Of a stretch of 7,726 bases of DNA, positions 6,233 to 7,726 are shown piece by piece; the first letter of the stretch is position 1; each line of letters starts with the position of its first letter. Under the pieces are notes generated by a model. It was not told where the DNA came from. It did no database searches and was given only the letters and a program-made list of their open reading frames with translations. The stretch comes from Planctomycetota bacterium (GTDB taxonomy: Bacteria > Planctomycetota > UBA8108 > UBA1146): contig NZJA01000020.1 of NCBI GenBank assembly GCA_002691835.1, positions 1 to 7,726 of the forward strand. The letters are read 5' to 3'. The translations under genes and the position numbers were made by a program.

Positions 6233-7726
6233 TTAAGAACCAAACTGGATTCCTTGCGCCAATGGCAACTCTTTGGAGTAGTTAATGGTACATGTCTGCC
6301 TGCGCATGTAGGCTTTCCAAGAATCAGAACCAGACTCTCGTCCGCCTCCCGTATCCTTTTCGCCGCCGAATGCACCGCCGATTTCAGCACCACTCGTCCC
6401 AATATTGACGTTGGCAATTCCACAGTCGGAGCCCGCCGCAGTCAGGAACCTTTCTGATTCCTGAACATCGCGCGTGAAGATGGCGCTGGAGAGTCCCTGA
6501 GGAACTTCATTGTGCCAATCGATCACCTCATCGAGATCTGAATAGCGCATCAGATACAGAACTGGTGCAAAAGTTTCCTCATGGACCATCGGCATATCAT
6601 GACGAGCTCTGACCAATGCCGGTTCTACGTAGTGACCTCCTTCAGGCGCGTCTCCCTGATATCGCTGACCACCACGAATAATCTCTCCACCCTGAGATTT
6701 GACCTGCTCAAGCGCAGAGATCATTCCCTCTACGGCTTCATCATTAATGAGAGGCCCCATGAGGGTTCCTTCGTCGAGAGGATTCCCAATCGTGACCTGC
6801 TCATAGGCGGCAACCAGCCTGGATTCTAATTCATCAGCGATGTTTTCATGCATGAAGAGGCGACGGGTCGTCGTGCAACGCTGACCTGAAGTTCCACAAG
6901 CTCCGAAGAGAACCGCACGCGTCACGAGATCGAGATCTGCATTTTCGGTAACAATAATCCCATTGTTGCCGCCCAATTCCAAAAGACTCCGACCCAATCG
7001 TTTCCCCACCACCTCACCCACTCTTCGACCCATTCGACAGGATCCGGTAGCACTGATGAGCGGAAGTCGACGATCGGCGATCATCGCCTCTCCGACAGGG
7101 TCTGCATCTCCAACGATGAGTCCAAAGATCGGCGGAGCTTTCATATCATCGAGCACAGTTTGAGCGATGCGATGAGTCGCAACGGCACACAGAGCCGTTG
7201 CCGGGGAAGGTTTCCAGAGCACAGCATCTCCACAAACCGCGGCAACCAAAGCATTCCATGACCAGACAGCCACAGGGAAATTGAATGCGGAGATACACCC
7301 CACCACACCCAACGGATGCCACTGTTCGTACATTCGATGCCCGGGGCGTTCCGAATGCATCGATAAGCCGTAAAGCTGTCTCGAGAGACCCACAGAGAAG
7401 TCAGCGATGTCGATCATCTCCTGAACTTCACCCAGCCCCTCAGGAAGAATCTTGCCCATTTCGGCTGTTACCAACTCTCCGAGAGGCTGCTTGTACTCCC
7501 TCAAGGCTTCACCAATGCGTCGGACGACTTCACCCCGCTGAGGCGCAGGCCAGTTCCGCCATTCCAAAAACGCTGCATGGGTCGAAGCAACGACCGCGTG
7601 ATAATCCTCTAGAGATCCACAAGTCACCGATCCCAACGGGCTTCCATCGATGGGAGAATGACTGACCAGTTCTCCTCCACCACCTTCGAGCCAACGGTCA
7701 GAGAAAACTCCCGAATGGGAATCTGC
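6233..7726 (-). CDS. aldehyde dehydrogenase, ALDH7 family (aminoadipate-semialdehyde / piperideine-6-carboxylate dehydrogenase type), 5' end outside window
   Basis: This is an NAD(P)-dependent aldehyde dehydrogenase. The frame stays open to the right edge, giving 497 visible residues. ALDH7 proteins have about 510, so only a short N-terminal stretch is missing; the TTG at 7636 is internal, because DRWLEGGGELVSHSPIDGSP upstream of it fits the family. In visible numbering, SAFNFPVAVWSWN (146-158) contains the conserved Asn N149, WKPSPAT (171-177) the cofactor lysine K172, LLELGGNN (248-255) the general base E250, and GTSGQRCTTTRR (278-289) the catalytic C284. The C-terminal part has the ALDH7 hallmarks VPQGLSSAIFT, SDCGIANVNIGTSGAEIGG, GGGRESGSDSWK and RQTCTINYSKELPLAQGI. 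In bacteria such enzymes act in lysine breakdown, oxidising the semialdehyde/piperideine-6-carboxylate pair, and some act on osmoprotectant aldehydes. The substrate here is inferred from the family. The protease gene follows after 37 bp. Confidence 0.94.
   Translation of the reverse strand, partial: ADSHSGVFSDRWLEGGGGELVSHSPIDGSPLGSVTCGSLEDYHAVVASTHAAFLEWRNWPAPQRGEVVRRIGEALREYKQPLGELVTAEMGKILPEGLGEVQEMIDIADFSVGLSRQLYGLSMHSERPGHRMYEQWHPLGVVGCISAFNFPVAVWSWNALVAAVCGDAVLWKPSPATALCAVATHRIAQTVLDDMKAPPIFGLIVGDADPVGEAMIADRRLPLISATGSCRMGRRVGEVVGKRLGRSLLELGGNNGIIVTENADLDLVTRAVLFGACGTSGQRCTTTRRLFMHENIADELESRLVAAYEQVTIGNPLDEGTLMGPLINDEAVEGMISALEQVKSQGGEIIRGGQRYQGDAPEGGHYVEPALVRARHDMPMVHEETFAPVLYLMRYSDLDEVIDWHNEVPQGLSSAIFTRDVQESERFLTAAGSDCGIANVNIGTSGAEIGGAFGGEKDTGGGRESGSDSWKAYMRRQTCTINYSKELPLAQGIQFGS

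Noticed and set aside
7634..7636. TTG as the start codon of the aldehyde dehydrogenase
   Set aside because: The frame stays open to the window edge, and the 30 upstream codons encode a plausible ALDH7 N-terminal segment, so the true start lies outside.

Overview
The window is ordinary chromosomal bacterial DNA of roughly balanced base composition with very dense coding. It holds six substantial genes. Four lie on the + strand in a tightly packed operon (212-5276), and two lie on the - strand (6233-7726 and 5242-6195) and converge on it. The quinone genes are of the futalosine (Mqn) menaquinone type, and the M50 protease appears to carry a DUF6576-like tail. Together these would fit Planctomycetota or a similar deep-branching Gram-negative lineage. 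This is an inference from gene content, and nothing in the window fixes the taxon.

Region 1-211 has no convincing complete gene. A short open frame ends in TAA at 35-37 and is followed at once by an imperfect hairpin (39-72), so an upstream + strand gene may end here. The operon then begins with a menG/ubiE-type methyltransferase. Its N-terminus is an unusual Pro/Ser tract encoded by a 15-bp tandem repeat and polypyrimidine mirror repeat. Next comes an unrecognised 296-aa protein, overlapping by 4 bp (ATGA). A UbiX-type flavin prenyltransferase (probably MqnM) follows with an 8-bp overlap. A UbiA-family prenyltransferase with MqnP-type motifs overlaps that gene by 4 bp. Last, after a 2-bp gap, is a 611-aa polytopic membrane protein that looks like a divergent DUF2723/TMEM260-type protein.

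Together MqnP (prenylation of the 6-naphthoate precursor), MqnM (making prenylated FMN for the UbiD-like decarboxylase MqnL) and MenG (final C-methylation) cover three of the four late steps of futalosine-route menaquinone synthesis. MqnL itself is not in the window. The unknown protein sits between menG and mqnM with overlapping starts and stops, so it is probably co-translated with them.

On the - strand, an aldehyde dehydrogenase of the ALDH7 (aminoadipate-semialdehyde / piperideine-6-carboxylate dehydrogenase) type runs off the right edge. After 37 bp it is followed by a site-2-type M50 membrane metalloprotease. The protease's 3' end overlaps the 3' end of the membrane protein gene by 35 bp, tail to tail, leaving no intergenic space for a terminator. 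I found no tRNA, rRNA, insertion sequence, CRISPR array or clear phage signal.
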